From: Ptiloglossa arizonensis
Taxonomy: Eukaryota; Arthropoda; Insecta; Hymenoptera; Colletidae
Length of the DNA: 64,000 bases
Reading direction: 5' to 3'
Assembly (NCBI RefSeq): GCF_051014685.1
Contig: NW_027478716.1
Coordinates: 372,001 to 436,000, forward strand
Positions 13,701 to 26,615 of the stretch are shown piece after piece. The position numbers and the translations under genes were made by a program. Position 1 is the stretch's first letter. Each line of letters starts with the position of its first letter. A model generated the notes under the pieces. That model saw only the letters and a list, made by a program, of their open reading frames with translations. It had not been told where the DNA came from and did no database searches.

Positions 13701-14515
13701 TTGAGTTTCTCAAGCGTTTCTTATCTCCAAACTGCCATATCTCGCGAACGGATTGATCAATCCGCAAAATTTCTGTTGCATCTGAAAGTAGAAACTCGTG
13801 CGATTACAACGGTATGCGCACTTTTCCCCTAGGCGGTTCTAGTTATTCGTTTCGAGCATCAGAACTGCGAAAATTTTGAGTTTCTCAAGCGTTTCTTACC
13901 TCCAAACTGGCATATCTCGCGAACGGATTGATCAATCCGCAAAATTTCTGTTGCATCTGAAAGTAGAAACTCGCCAGATTACAACGGTATGCGCACTTTT
14001 CCCCTAGGCCGTTCCAGTTATTCGTTTCGAGCATCAGAACTGCGAAAATTTTGAGTTTCTCAAGCGTTTCTTACCTCCAAACTGCCATATCTCGCGAAAG
14101 GATTGACCAATCCGCAAAATTTCTGTTGAATCTGAAAGTAGAGACTCGCCCGATTACAACGGTATGTGTAGTTTTCCCCTAGGCCGTTCCAGTTATTCGT
14201 TTCGAGCATCAGAACTGGGAAAATTTCGAGTTGCTCAAGCGTTTCATACATCCAAACTGCCATATCTCGCGAACGGATTGACCAATCCGCAAAATTTCTG
14301 TTGCATCTGAAAGTAGACACTCGCCCGATTACAACGGTATGTGTAGTTTTCCCCTAGGCTGTTCCAGTTATTCGTTTTGAGCATCAGAACTGCGAAAATT
14401 TCGAGTTTCTCAAGCGTTTCTTACATCCAAACTGCCATATCTCGCGAACGGATTGACCAATCCGCAAAATTTCTGTTGCATCTGAAAGTAGAAACTCGCT
14501 CGATTACAACGGTAT
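10726..14515 (+). repeat. 14/13-monomer imperfect tandem duplication
   Basis: The stretch from 10,726 to about 11,69x matches 13,176 to about 14,14x at +2,450 bp (14 monomers). From about 11,8xx to 12,24x the match to 14,09x-14,51x is at +2,275 bp (13 monomers). The first unit therefore has one extra monomer, marked by caagcgtgtcttacc near 11,790. The copies differ at several positions, so this event is older than the 27-monomer duplication, or the copies were exchanged less. Confidence 0.82.
10801..11691 (+). repeat. 29-monomer-offset block, copy B (partner 5,726-6,616)
   Basis: This is copy B of the block at 5,726. With 6,859-10,491 it makes a second copy of an about 4.8-kb higher-order unit. 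It also resembles 13,251-14,141 at +2,450 bp (14 monomers) with a few substitutions, for example gaatg/gattg, tcgtccg/tcgtgcg and tatga/tctga. That related duplication is older or has diverged more. Confidence 0.88.
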
Positions 14516-15825
14516 GCGCACTTTTCCCCTAGGCCGTTCCAGTTATTCGTTTCGAGCATCAGAGCTGCGAAAATTTCGAGTTTCTCTAGCGTTTCTTACA
14601 TCCAAACTGCCATATCTCGCGAACGGATTGACCGATCCGCAAAATTTCTGTTGCATCTGAAAGTAGAAACTCGCCCGATTACAACGGCATGCGTACTTCT
14701 CCCCTAGGCCGTTCTAGTCATTCGTTTCGAGCATCAGAACTGCGAAAATTTCGAGTTTCTCAAGCGTTTCTTATCCCCAGACTGCCATATCTCGCGAACG
14801 GATTTATCAATCCGCAAAATTTCTGTTGCATCTGAATGTAGAAACTCTCCCGATTACAACGGTAGGTGTAGTTTTCCCCTAGGCTGTTCCAGTTATTCGT
14901 TTTGAGCATCAGAACTGCGAAAATTTCGAGTTTCTCAAGCGTTTCTTACATCCAAACTGCCATATCTCGCGAACGGATTGACCAATCCTCATAATTTCTG
15001 TTGCATCTGAAAGTAGAAACTCGCCCGATTACAACGGCGTGCGTACTTCTCCCCTAGGCCGTTCTAGTCATTCGTTTCGAGCATCAGAACTGCGAAAATT
15101 TTGAGTTTCTCAAGCGTTTCTTATCTCCAAACTGCCATATCTCGCGAACGGATTGATCAATCCGCAAAATTTCTGTTGCATCTGAAAGTAGAAACACGTT
15201 CGATTACAACGGTATGCGCACTTTTCCCCTAGGCGGTTCTAGTTATTCGTTTCGAGCATCAGAACTGCGAAAATTTTGAGTTTCTCAAGCGTTTCTTATC
15301 TCCAAACTGCCATATCTCGCGAACGGATTGATCAATCCGCAAAATTTCTGTTGCATCTGAAAGTAGAAACTCGCCAGATTACAACGGTATGCGCACTTTT
15401 CCCCTAGGCCGTTCCAGTTATTCGTTTCGAGCATCAGAACTGCGAAAATTTTGAGTTTCTCAAGCGTTTCTTACCTCCAAACTGCCATATCTCGCGAACG
15501 GATTGACCAATCCGCAAAATTTCTGTTGAATCTGAAAGTAGAGACTCGCCCGATTACAACGGTATTTGTAGTTTTCCCCTAGGCCGTTCCAGTTAATCGT
15601 TTCGAGCATCAGAACTGCGAAAATTTTGAGTTTCTCAAGCGTGTCTTACCTCCAAACTGCCATATCTCGCGAACGGATTGACCAATCCGCAAAATTTCTG
15701 TTGAATCTGAAAGTAGAAACTCGCCCGATTACAACGGTATGCGCACTTTTCCCCTAGGCCGTTCCAGTTATTCGTTTCGAGCATCAGAGCTGCGAATATT
15801 TCGAGTTTCTCTAGCGTTTCTTACA

Positions 15826-17086
15826 TCCAAACTGCCATATCTCGCGAACGGATTGACCGATCCGCAAAATTTCTGTTGCATCTGAAAGTAGACACTCGCC
15901 CGATTACAACGGTATGCGTACTTCTCCCCTAGGCCGTTCTAGTCATTCGTTTCGAGCATCAGAACTGCGAAAATTTTGAGTTTCTCAAGCGTTTCTTACC
16001 TCCAAACTGCCACATCTCGCGAACGGATTGACCAATCCGCAAAATTTCTGTTGCATCTGAAAGTAGAAACTCGCCCGATTACAACGGTATGTGTAGTTTT
16101 CCCCTAGGCTGTTCCAGTTATTCGTTTTGAGCATCAGAACTGCGAAAATTTCGAGTTTCTCAAGCGTTTCTTACATCCAAACTGCCATATCTCGCGAACG
16201 GATTGACCAATCCGCAAAATTTCTGTTGCATCTGAAAGTAGAAACTCGCCCGATTACAACGGTATGCGCACTTTTCCCCTAGGCCGTTCCAGTTATTCGT
16301 TTCGAGCATCAGAGCTGCGAAAATTTTGAGTTTCTCTAGCGTTTCTTACATCCAAACTGCCATATCTCGCGAACGGATTGACCGATCCGCAAAATTTCTG
16401 TTGCATCTGAAAGTAGACACTCGCCCGATTACAACGGTATGCGTACTTCTCCCCTAGGCCGTTCTAGTCATTCGTTTCGAGCATCAGAACTGCGAAAATT
16501 TTGAGTGTCTCAAGCGTTTCTTATCCCCAGACTGCCATATCTCGCGAACGGATTTATCAATCCGCAAAATTTCTGTTGCATCTGAATGTAGAAACTCTCC
16601 CGATTACAACGGTAGGTGTAGTTTTCCCCTAGGCTGTTCCAGTTATTCGTTTTGAGCATCAGAACTGCGAAAATTTCGAGTTTCTCAAGCGTTTCTTACA
16701 TCCAAACTGCCATATCTCGCGAACGGATTGACCAATCCTCATAATTTCTGTTGCATCTGAAAGTAGAAACTCGCCCGATTACAACGGTATGCGTACTTCT
16801 CCCCTAGGCCGTTCTAGTCATTCGTTTCGAGCATCAGAACTGCGAAAATTTTGAGTTTCTCAAGCGTTTCTTATCTCCAAACTGCCATATCTAGCGAACG
16901 GATTGATCAATCCGCGAAATTTCTGTTGCATCTGAAAGTAGAAACACGCCCGATTACAACGGTATGCGCACTTTTCCCCTAGGCGGTTCTAGTTATTCGT
17001 TTCGAGCATCAGAACTGCGAAAATTTTGAGTTTCTCAAGCGTTTCTTACCTCCAAACTGCCATATCTCGCGAACGGATTGACCGAT
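15826..17086 (+). repeat. 7-monomer higher-order repeat, unit 1
   Basis: It is repeated at +1,225 bp (17,051-18,311). Shared private markers are actgccacat, gagctgcga, ttatccccag, gatttatcaa, gaaactctcc, ggtaggtgta, tcctcataat and ctagcgaacg. Differences seen are ttgagtgtct/ttgagtttct near 16,507 and tccgcgaaat/tccgcaaaat near 16,916. Confidence 0.9.
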
Positions 17087-18311
17087 CCGCAAAATTTCTG
17101 TTGCATCTGAAAGTAGACACTCGCCCGATTACAACGGTATGCGTACTTCTCCCCTAGGCCGTTCTAGTCATTCGTTTCGAGCATCAGAACTGCGAAAATT
17201 TTGAGTTTCTCAAGCGTTTCTTACCTCCAAACTGCCACATCTCGCGAACGGATTGACCAATCCGCAAAATTTCTGTTGCATCTGAAAGTAGAAACTCGCC
17301 CGATTACAACGGTATGTGTAGTTTTCCCCTAGGCTGTTCCAGTTATTCGTTTTGAGCATCAGAACTGCGAAAATTTCGAGTTTCTCAAGCGTTTCTTACA
17401 TCCAAACTGCCATATCTCGCGAACGGATTGACCAATCCGCAAAATTTCTGTTGCATCTGAAAGTAGAAACTCGCCCGATTACAACGGTATGCGCACTTTT
17501 CCCCTAGGCCGTTCCAGTTATTCGTTTCGAGCATCAGAGCTGCGAAAATTTTGAGTTTCTCTAGCGTTTCTTACATCCAAACTGCCATATCTCGCGAACG
17601 GATTGACCGATCCGCAAAATTTCTGTTGCATCTGAAAGTAGACACTCGCCCGATTACAACGGTATGCGTACTTCTCCCCTAGGCCGTTCTAGTCATTCGT
17701 TTCGAGCATCAGAACTGCGAAAATTTTGAGTTTCTCAAGCGTTTCTTATCCCCAGACTGCCATATCTCGCGAACGGATTTATCAATCCGCAAAATTTCTG
17801 TTGCATCTGAATGTAGAAACTCTCCCGATTACAACGGTAGGTGTAGTTTTCCCCTAGGCTGTTCCAGTTATTCGTTTTGAGCATCAGAACTGCGAAAATT
17901 TCGAGTTTCTCAAGCGTTTCTTACATCCAAACTGCCATATCTCGCGAACGGATTGACCAATCCTCATAATTTCTGTTGCATCTGAAAGTAGAAACTCGCC
18001 CGATTACAACGGTATGCGTACTTCTCCCCTAGGCCGTTCTAGTCATTCGTTTCGAGCATCAGAACTGCGAAAATTTTGAGTTTCTCAAGCGTTTCTTATC
18101 TCCAAACTGCCATATCTAGCGAACGGATTGATCAATCCGCAAAATTTCTGTTGCATCTGAAAGTAGAAACACGCCCGATTACAACGGTATGCGCACTTTT
18201 CCCCTAGGCGGTTCTAGTTATTCGTTTCGAGCATCAGAACTGCGAAAATTTTGAGTTTCTCAAGCGTTTCTTACCTCCAAACTGCCATATCTCGCGAACG
18301 GATTGACCAAT
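17051..18311 (+). repeat. 7-monomer higher-order repeat, unit 2
   Basis: This is the second unit of the 1,225-bp repeat starting near 15,826. The two ranges overlap slightly because similarity runs a little past seven monomers. A more diverged third partial unit follows, with the ggtaggtgta and tcctcataat markers again at +1,225 bp (near 19,061 and 19,186). Confidence 0.9.
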
Positions 18312-19615
18312 CCGCAAAATTTCTGTTGCATCTGAAAGTAGAAACACGCCCGATTACAACGGTATGAGCACTTTTCCCCTAGGCGGTTCTAGTTATTCGT
18401 TTCGAGCATCAGAACTGCGAAAATTTTGAGTTTCTCAAGCGTGTCTTACCTCCAACCTGCCATATCTCGCGAACGGATTGACCAATCCGCAAAATTTCTG
18501 TTGAATCTCAAAGTAGAGACTCGCCCGATTACAACGGTATGTGTAGTTTTCCCCTAGGCCGTTCCAGTTATTCGTTTCGAGCATCAGAACTGCGAAAATT
18601 TCGAGTTTCTCAAGCGTTTCTTACATCCAAACTGCCATATCTCGCGAACGGATTGACCAATCCGCAAAATTTCTGTTGCATCTGAAAGTAGAAACTCGCC
18701 CGATTACAACGGTATGTGTAGTTTTCCCCTATGCCGTTCCAGTTATTCGTTTCGAGCATCAGAACTTCGAAAATTTTGAGTTTCTCAAGCGTTTCTTAAC
18801 TCCAAACTGCCATATCTCGCGAACGGATTGATCAATCCGCAAAATTTCTGTTGCATCTGAAAGTAGAAACACGCCCGATTACAACGGTATGCGCACTTTT
18901 CCCCTAGGCGGTTCTAGTTATTCGTTTCGAGCATCAGAACTGCGAAAATTTTGAGTTTCTCAAGCGTTTCTTACCTCCAAACTGCCATATCTCGCGAACG
19001 GATTGATCGATCCGCAAAATTTCTGTTGCATCTGAAAATAGAAACTCTCCCGATTACAACGGTAGGTGTAGTTTTCCCCTAGGCTGTTCCAGTTATTCGT
19101 TTTGAGCATCAGAACTGCGAAAATTTCGAGTTTCTCAAGCGTTTCTTAGATCCAAACTGCCATATCTCGCGAACGGATTGACCAATCCTCATAATTTCTG
19201 TTGCATCTGAAAGTAGAAACTCGCCCGATTACAACGGTATGCGTACTTCTCCCCTAGGCCGTTCTAGTCATTCGTTTCGAGCATCAGAACTGCGAAAATT
19301 TTGAGTTTCTCAAGCGTTTCTTATCTCCAAACTGCCATATCTCGCGAACGGATTGATCAATCCGCAAAATTTCTGTTGCATCTGAAAGTAGAAACACGCC
19401 CGATTACAACGGTATGCGCACTTTTCCCCTAGGCGGTTCTAGTTATTCGTTTCGAGCATCAGAACTGCGAAAATTTTGAGTTTCTCAAGCGTTTCTTACC
19501 TCCAAACTGCCATATCTCGCGAACGGATTGACCAATCCGCAAAATTTCTGTTGCATCTGAAAGTAGAAACTCGCCAGATTACAACGGTATGCGCACTTTT
19601 CCCCTAGGCCGTTCC

Positions 19616-20722
19616 AGTTATTCGTTTCGAGCATCAGAACTGCGAAAATTTTGAGTTTCTCAAGCGTGTCTTACCTCCAAACTGCCATATCTCGCGAACG
19701 GATTGACCAATCCGCAAAATTTCTGTTGAATCTCAAAGTAGAGACTCGCCCGATTACAACGGTATGTGTAGTTTTCCCCTAGGCCGTTCCAGTTATTCGT
19801 TTCGAGCATCAGAACTGCGAAAATTTCGAGTTTCTCAAGCGTTTCTTACATCCAAACTGCCATATCTCGCGAACGGATTGACCAATCCGCAAAATTTCTG
19901 TTGCATCTGAAAGTAGAAACTCGCCCGATTACAACGGTATGTGTAGTTTTCCCCTAGGCCGTTCCAGTTATTCGTTTCGAGCATCAGAACTGCGAAAATT
20001 TTGAGTTTCTAAAGCGTTTCTTATCTCCAAACTGCTATATCTCTCGAACGGATTGATCAATCCGCAAAATTTCTGTTGCATCTGAAAGTAGAAACTTGCC
20101 CGATTACAACGGTATGCGCACTTTTCCCCTAGGCCGTTCCAGTAATTCCTTTCGAGCATCAGAACTGCGAAAATTTTGCGTTTCTAAAGCGTTTCTTATC
20201 TCCAAACTGCCATATCTCGCGAACGGATTGATCAATCCGCAAAATTTCTGTTGCATCTGAAAGTAGAAACTCGCCAGATTACAACGGTATGCGCACTTTT
20301 CCCCTAGGCCGTTCCAGTTATTCGTATCGAGCATCAGAACTGCGAAAATTTTGAGTTTCTCAAGCGTTTCTTACCTCCAAACTGCTATATCTCGCGAACG
20401 GATTGACCAATCCGCAAACTTTCTGCTGAATCTGAAAGTAGAGACACGCCCGATTTCAGCGGTATGTGTAGTTTTCCCCTAGGCCGTTCCAGTTATTCGT
20501 TTCGAGCATCAGAACTGCGAAAATTTCGAGTTTCTCAAGCGTTTCTTACATCCAAACTGCCATATCTCGCGAACGGATTGACCAATCCGCAAAATTTCTG
20601 TTGCATCTGAAAGTAGAAACTCGCCCGATTACAACGGTATGTGTAGTTTTCCCCTAGGCCGTTCCAGTTATTCGTTTCGAGCATCAGAACTGCGAAAATT
20701 TTGAGTTTCTCAAGCGTTTCTT
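19616..20722 (+). repeat. 30-monomer-offset block, copy A (partner 24,866-25,972)
   Basis: It recurs at +5,250 bp. Private matches are ctctcgaacg, ttcgtatcga, gagacacgcc and cgatttcagc, all present in both copies. The correspondence then changes to +4,900 bp, meaning two monomers are absent from the right unit. Confidence 0.92.
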
Positions 20723-21054
20723 ACCTCCAAATTGCCATATCTCGCGAACGGATTGACCAATCCGCAAAATTTCTGTTGCATCTGAAAGTAGAAACTCGCC
20801 CGATTACAACGGTATGCGCACTTTTCCCCTAGGCCGTTCCAGTTATTCGTTTAGAGCATCAGAACTGCGAAAATTTTGAGTTTCTAAAGCGTTTCTTATC
20901 TCCAAACTGCCATAACTCGCGAACGGAACGATCAATCCGCAAAATTTCTGTTGCATCTGAAAGCAGACACCCTCCCGATTACAACGGTATGCGTACTTCT
21001 CCCCTAGACCGTTCTAGTCATTCGTTTCGAGCATCAGAACTGCGAAAATTTTTA

Positions 21055-21598
21055 GTTTCTCAAGCGTTTCTTATCTCCAAACTGCCATATCTCGCGAACG
21101 GATTGACCGATCCGCAAAATTTCTGTTGCATCTGAAAGTAGACACTCGCCCGATTACAACGGTATACGTACTTCTCCACTAGGCCGTTCTAGTCATTCGT
21201 TTCGAGCATCAGAACTGCGAAAATTTTGAGTTTCTCAAGCGTTTCTTATCTCCAAACTGCCATAGCTCGCGAACGGATTGATCAATCCGCAAAATTTCTG
21301 TTGCATCTGAAAGTAGAAACTCGCCCGATTACAACGGTATGCGCACTTTTCCCCTAGGCGGTTCTAGTTATTCGTTTCGAGCATCAGAACTGCGAAAATT
21401 TTGAGTTTCTCAAGCGTTTCCTACCTCCAAACTGGCATATCTCGCGAACGGATTGATCGATCCGCAAAATTTCTGTTGCATCTGAAAGTAGAAACTCGCC
21501 CGATTACAACGGTATGCGCACTTTTCCCCTAGGCGGTTCTAGTTATTCGTTTCGAGCATCAGAACTGCGAAAATTTTGAGTTTCTCAAGCGTTTCTTA
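21055..21598 (+). repeat. 28-monomer-offset block, copy A (partner 25,955-26,498)
   Basis: It recurs at +4,900 bp. Shared rare sites are cttctccact, catagctcgc and gtttcctacc with actggcatat. Two point differences were noted in the partner: gattgataga and ggtgtgcgca. Confidence 0.9.
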
Positions 21599-24500
21599 CC
21601 TCCAAACTGCCATATCTCGCGAACGGATTGACCAATCCGCAAAATTTCTGTTGAATCTGAAAGTAGAGACTCGCCCGATTACAACGGTATGTGTAGTTTT
21701 CCCCTAGGCCGTTCCAGTTATTCGTTTCGAGCATCAGAACTGCGAAAATTTCGAGTTTCTCAAGCGTTTCTTACATCCAAACTGCCATATCTCGCGAACG
21801 GATTGACCAATCCGCAAAATTTCTGTTGCTTCTGAAAGTAGAAACTCGCCCGATTACAACGGTATGTGTAGTTTTCCCCTAGGCCGTTCCAGTTATTCGT
21901 TTCGAGCATCAGAACTGCGAAAATTTTGAGTTTCTCAAGCGTTTCTTACCTCCAAACTGCCATATCTCGCGAACGGATTGACCAATCCGCAAAATTTCTG
22001 TTGAATCTGAAAGTAGAGACTCGCCCGATTACAACGGTATGTGTAGTTTTCCCCTAGGCCGTTCCAGTTATTCGTTTCGAGCATCAGAACTGCGAAAATT
22101 TCGAGTTTCTCAAGCGTTTCTTACATCCAAACTGCCGTATCTCGCGAACGGATTGACCAATCCACAAAATTTCTGTTGCATCAGAAAGTAGACACTCGCC
22201 CGATTACAACGGTATACATACTTCTCTCCTGGGCCGTTCTAGTCATTCGTTTCGAGCTTCAGAACTGCGAAAATTTTGAGTTTCTCAAGCGTTTCTTATA
22301 TCCAAACTGCCATATCTCGCGAACGGATTGATCAATCCGCAAAATTTCTGTTGCATCTGAAAGTAGAAACACGCCCGATTACAACGGTATGCGCACTTTT
22401 CCCCTAGGCGGTTCTAGTTATTCGTTTCGAGCATCAGAACTGCGAAAATTTTGAGATTCTCAAGCGTTTCTTACCTCCAAACTGCCATATCTCGCGAACG
22501 GATTGATCGATCCGCAAAATTTCTGTTGCATCTGAAAGTAGAAACTCGCCCTTTTACAACGGCATGCGCACTTTACCCCTAGGCGGTTCTAGTTATTCGT
22601 TTCGAGCATCAGAACTGCGAAAATTTTGAGTTTCTAAAGCGTTTCTTATCTCCAAACTGCTATATCTCGCGAACGGATTGATCAATCCGCAAAATTTCTG
22701 TTGCATCTGAAAGTAGAAACTTGCCCGATTACAACGGTATGCGCACTTTTCCCCTAGGCCGTTCCAGTAATTCCTTTCGAGCATCAGAAATGCGAAAATT
22801 TTGCGTTTCTAAAGCGTTTCTTATCTCCAAACTGCCATATCTCGCGAACGGATTGATCAATCCGCAAAATTTCTGTTGCATCTGAAAGTAGAAACTCGCC
22901 AGATTACAACGGTATGCGCACTTTTCCCCTAGGCCGTTCCAGTAATTCCTTTCGAGCATCAGAACTGCGAAAATTTTGCGTTTCTAAAGCGTTTCTTATC
23001 TCCAAACTGCCATATCTCGCGAACGGATTGATCAATCCGCAAAATTTCTGTTGCATCTGAAAGTAGAAACTCGCCAGATTACAACGGTATGCGCACTTTT
23101 CCCCTAGGCCGTTCCAGTTATTCGTTTCGAGCATCAGAACTGCGAAAATTTTGAGTTTCTCAAGCGTTTCTTACCTCCAAACTGCTATATCTCGCGAACG
23201 GATTGACCAATCCGCAAACTTTCTGCTGAATCTGAAAGTAGAGACTCGCCCGATTACAACGGTATGTGTAGTTTTCCCCTAGGCCGTTCCAGTTATTCGT
23301 TTCGAGCATCAGAACTGCGAAAATTTCGAGTTTCTCAAGCGTTTCTTACATCCAAACTGCCATATCTCGCGAACGGATTGACCAATCCGCAAAATTTCTG
23401 TTGCATCTGAAAGTAGAAACTCGCCCGATTACAACGGTATGCGCACTTTTCCCCTAGGCTGTTCCAGTTATTCGTTTAGAGCATCAGAACTGCGAAAATT
23501 TTGAGTTTCTAAAGCGTTTCTTATCTCCAAACTGCCATAACTCGCGAACGGAAGGATCAATCCGCAAAATTTCTGTTGCATCTGAAAGCAGACACCCTCC
23601 CGATTACAACGGTATGCGTACTTCTCCCCTAGGCCGTTCTAGTTATTCGTCTCGAGCATCAGAACTGCGAAAATTTTGAGTTTCTCAAGCGTTTCTTACA
23701 TCCAAACTGCCATATCTCGCGAACGGATTGATCAATCCGCAAAATTTCTGTTGCATCTGAAAGTAGAAACTTGCCCGATTACAACGGTATGCGCACTTTT
23801 CCCCTAGGCCGTTCCAGTAATTCCTTTCGAGCATCAGAAATGCGAAAATTTTGCGTTTCTAAAGCGTTTCTTATCTCCAAACTGCCATATCTCGCGAACG
23901 GATTGATCAATCCGCAAAATTTCTGTTGCATCTGAAAGTAGAAACTCGCCAGATTACAACGGTATGCGCACTTTTCCCCTAGGCCGTTCCAGTAATTCCT
24001 TTCGAGCATCAGAACTGCGAAAATTTTGCGTTTCTAAAGCGTTTCTTATCTCCAAACTGCCATATCTCGCGAACGGATTGATCAATCCGCAAAATTTCTG
24101 TTGCATCTGAAAGTAGAAACTTGCCAGATTACAACGGTATGCGCACTTTTCCCCTAGGCCGTTCCAGTTATTCGTTTCGAGCATCAGAACTGCGAAAATT
24201 TTGAGTTTCTCAAGCGTTTCTTACCTCCAAACTGCTATATCTCGCGAACGGATTGACCAATCCGCAAACTTTCTGCTGAATCTGAAAGTAGAGACTCGCC
24301 CGATTACAACGGTATGTGTAGTTTTCCCCTAGGCCGTTCCAGTTATTCGTTTCGAGCATCAGAACTGCGAAAATTTCGAGTTTCTCAAGCGTTTCTTACA
24401 TCCAAACTGCCATATCTCGCGAACGGATTGACCAATCCGCAAAATTTCTGTTGCATCTGAAAGTAGAAACTCGCCCGATTACAACGGTATGCGCACTTTT

Positions 24501-24764
24501 CCCCTAGGCTGTTCCAGTTATTCGTTTAGAGCATCAGAACTGCGAAAATTTTGAGTTTCTAAAGCGTTTCTTATCTCCAAACTGCCATAACTCGCGAACG
24601 GAACGATCAATCCGCAAAATTTCTGTTGCATCTGAAAGCAGACACCCTCCCGATTACAACGGTATGCGTACTTTTCCCCTAGGCCGTTCTGGTCATTCGT
24701 TTCGAGCATCAGAACTGCGAAAATTTTGAGTTTCTCAAGCGTTTCTTATCTCCAAACTGCCATA
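21541..24764 (+). repeat. 29-monomer-offset block, copy A (partner 26,616-29,839)
   Basis: About 3.2 kb recurs at +5,075 bp. Markers in both copies are actgccgtat, tccacaaaat, gcatcagaaa, ggtatacata with ctcctgggcc, and gagcttcag. Only a few differences were noticed: gaaggatcaa/gaacgatcaa, ttcgtctcga/ttcgtttcga and caagc/ctagc near 24,211/29,286. Confidence 0.92.
22764..24300 (+). repeat. 6-monomer (1,050-bp) internal duplication of domain III
   Basis: Monomers with ttcctttcga and gcatcagaaa near 22,771 recur near 23,821, exactly 1,050 bp on, with following monomers matching to about 24,300. The same pattern appears in the right unit near 27,846 and 28,896. Confidence 0.88.
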
Positions 24765-24865
24765 ACTCGCGAACGGAACGATCAATCCGCAAAATTTCTG
24801 TTGCATCTGAAAGCAGACACCCTCCCGATTACAACGGTATGCGTACTTCTCCCCTAGGCCGTTCT

Positions 24866-25972
24866 AGTTATTCGTTTCGAGCATCAGAACTGCGAAAATT
24901 TTGAGTTTCTCAAGCGTGTCTTACCTCCAAACTGCCATATCTCGCGAACGGATTGACCAATCCGCAAAATTTCTGTTGAATCTCAAAGTAGAGACTCGCC
25001 CGATTACAACGGTATGTGTAGTTTTCCCCTAGGCCGTTCCAGTTATTCGTTTCGAGCATCAGAACTGCGAAAATTTCGAGTTTCTCAAGCGTTTCTTACA
25101 TCCAAACTGCCATATCTCGCGAACGGATTGACCAATCCGCAAAATTTCTGTTGCATCTGAAAGTAGAAACTCGCCCGATTACAACGGTATGTGTAGTTTT
25201 CCCCTAGGCCGTTCCAGTTATTCGTTTCGAGCATCAGAACTGCGAAAATTTTGAGTTTCTAAAGCGTTTCTTATCTCCAAACTGCTATATCTCTCGAACG
25301 GATTGATCAATCCGCAAAATTTCTGTTGCATCTGAAAGTAGAAACTTGCCCGATTACAACGGTATGCGCACTTTTCCCCTAGGCCGTTCCAGTAATTCCT
25401 TTCGAGCATCAGAACTGCGAAAATTTTGCGTTTCTAAAGCGTTTCTTATCTCCAAACTGCCATATCTCGCGAACGGATTGATCAATCCGCAAAATTTCTG
25501 TTGCATCTGAAAGTAGAAACTCGCCAGATTACAACGGTATGCGCACTTTTCCCCTAGGCCGTTCCAGTTATTCGTATCGAGCATCAGAACTGCGAAAATT
25601 TTGAGTTTCTCAAGCGTTTCTTACCTCCAAACTGCTATATCTCGCGAACGGATTGACCAATCCGCAAACTTTCTGCTGAATCTGAAAGTAGAGACACGCC
25701 CGATTTCAGCGGTATGTGTAGTTTTCCCCTAGGCCGTTCCAGTTATTCGTTTCGAGCATCAGAACTGCGAAAATTTCGAGTTTCTCAAGCGTTTCTTACA
25801 TCCAAACTGCCATATCTCGCGAACGGATTGACCAATCCGCAAAATTTCTGTTGCATCTGAAAGTAGAAACTCGCCCGATTACAACGGTATGTGTAGTTTT
25901 CCCCTAGGCCGTTCCAGTTATTCGTTTCGAGCATCAGAACTGCGAAAATTTTGAGTTTCTCAAGCGTTTCTT
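24866..25972 (+). repeat. 30-monomer-offset block, copy B (partner 19,616-20,722)
   Basis: This is the second copy at +5,250 bp and opens the right-hand unit of the about 5-kb higher-order structure of domain III. Confidence 0.92.
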
Positions 25973-26498
25973 ATCTCCAAACTGCCATATCTCGCGAACG
26001 GATTGACCGATCCGCAAAATTTCTGTTGCATCTGAAAGTAGACACTCGCCCGATTACAACGGTATACGTACTTCTCCACTAGGCCGTTCTAGTCATTCGT
26101 TTCGAGCATCAGAACTGCGAAAATTTTGAGTTTCTCAAGCGTTTCTTATCTCCAAACTGCCATAGCTCGCGAACGGATTGATCAATCCGCAAAATTTCTG
26201 TTGCATCTGAAAGTAGAAACTCGCCCGATTACAACGGTATGCGCACTTTTCCCCTAGGCGGTTCTAGTTATTCGTTTCGAGCATCAGAACTGCGAAAATT
26301 TTGAGTTTCTCAAGCGTTTCCTACCTCCAAACTGGCATATCTCGCGAACGGATTGATAGATCCGCAAAATTTCTGTTGCATCTGAAAGTAGAAACTCGCC
26401 CGATTACAACGGTGTGCGCACTTTTCCCCTAGGCGGTTCTAGTTATTCGTTTCGAGCATCAGAACTGCGAAAATTTTGAGTTTCTCAAGCGTTTCTTA
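25955..26498 (+). repeat. 28-monomer-offset block, copy B (partner 21,055-21,598)
   Basis: This is the second copy. One additional monomer follows at about 26,499-26,673 (tcgccagatt type), after which the offset becomes 5,075 bp. Confidence 0.9.
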
Positions 26499-26615
26499 TC
26501 TCCAAACTGCCATATCTCGCGAACGGATTGATCAATCCGCAAAATTTCTGTTGCATCTGAAAGTAGAAACTCGCCAGATTACAACGGTATGCGCACTTTT
26601 CCCCTAGGCCGTTCC

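Larger units (their letters stand above)
1..14525 (+). repeat. Array domain I (83 monomers)
   Basis: This stretch contains satellite only. It is set apart by variants not seen, or hardly seen, further right: ttcaagc and ttctagc at monomer positions 26-32, gcgcaaatt in place of gcgaaaatt, ccccaaggcc at the monomer start, and the gaacgttttgaccgatcag form of the dyad region (near 2,900, 3,950, 5,525, 7,625, 8,675 and 10,250). It is built largely from long block duplications of 10, 27, 29 and 14 monomers, listed separately. The right boundary is approximate because variants fade out between about 13.2 and 14.5 kb. Confidence 0.75.
14526..19600 (+). repeat. Array domain II (29 monomers, 7-mer organisation)
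   Basis: This stretch contains satellite only. Private markers are ggtaggtgta (starting near 14,861, 16,611, 17,836 and 19,061), tcctcataat in place of tccgcaaaat, ttatccccag, gatttatcaa and gagctgcga. The ggtaggtgta marker is spaced 1,750, 1,225 and 1,225 bp, that is 10, 7 and 7 monomers. The domain is therefore mainly a diverging 7-monomer higher-order repeat. Confidence 0.8.

Noticed and set aside
14060..14320. Minus-strand reading frames up to 86 codons (for example 11785-12045, 14060-14320, 22904-23134)
   Set aside because: These are the reverse complement of the same repeat. The ATG comes from the gccat motif, and length depends on which variant removes a stop codon. There are no domains and no sign of codon-level selection.
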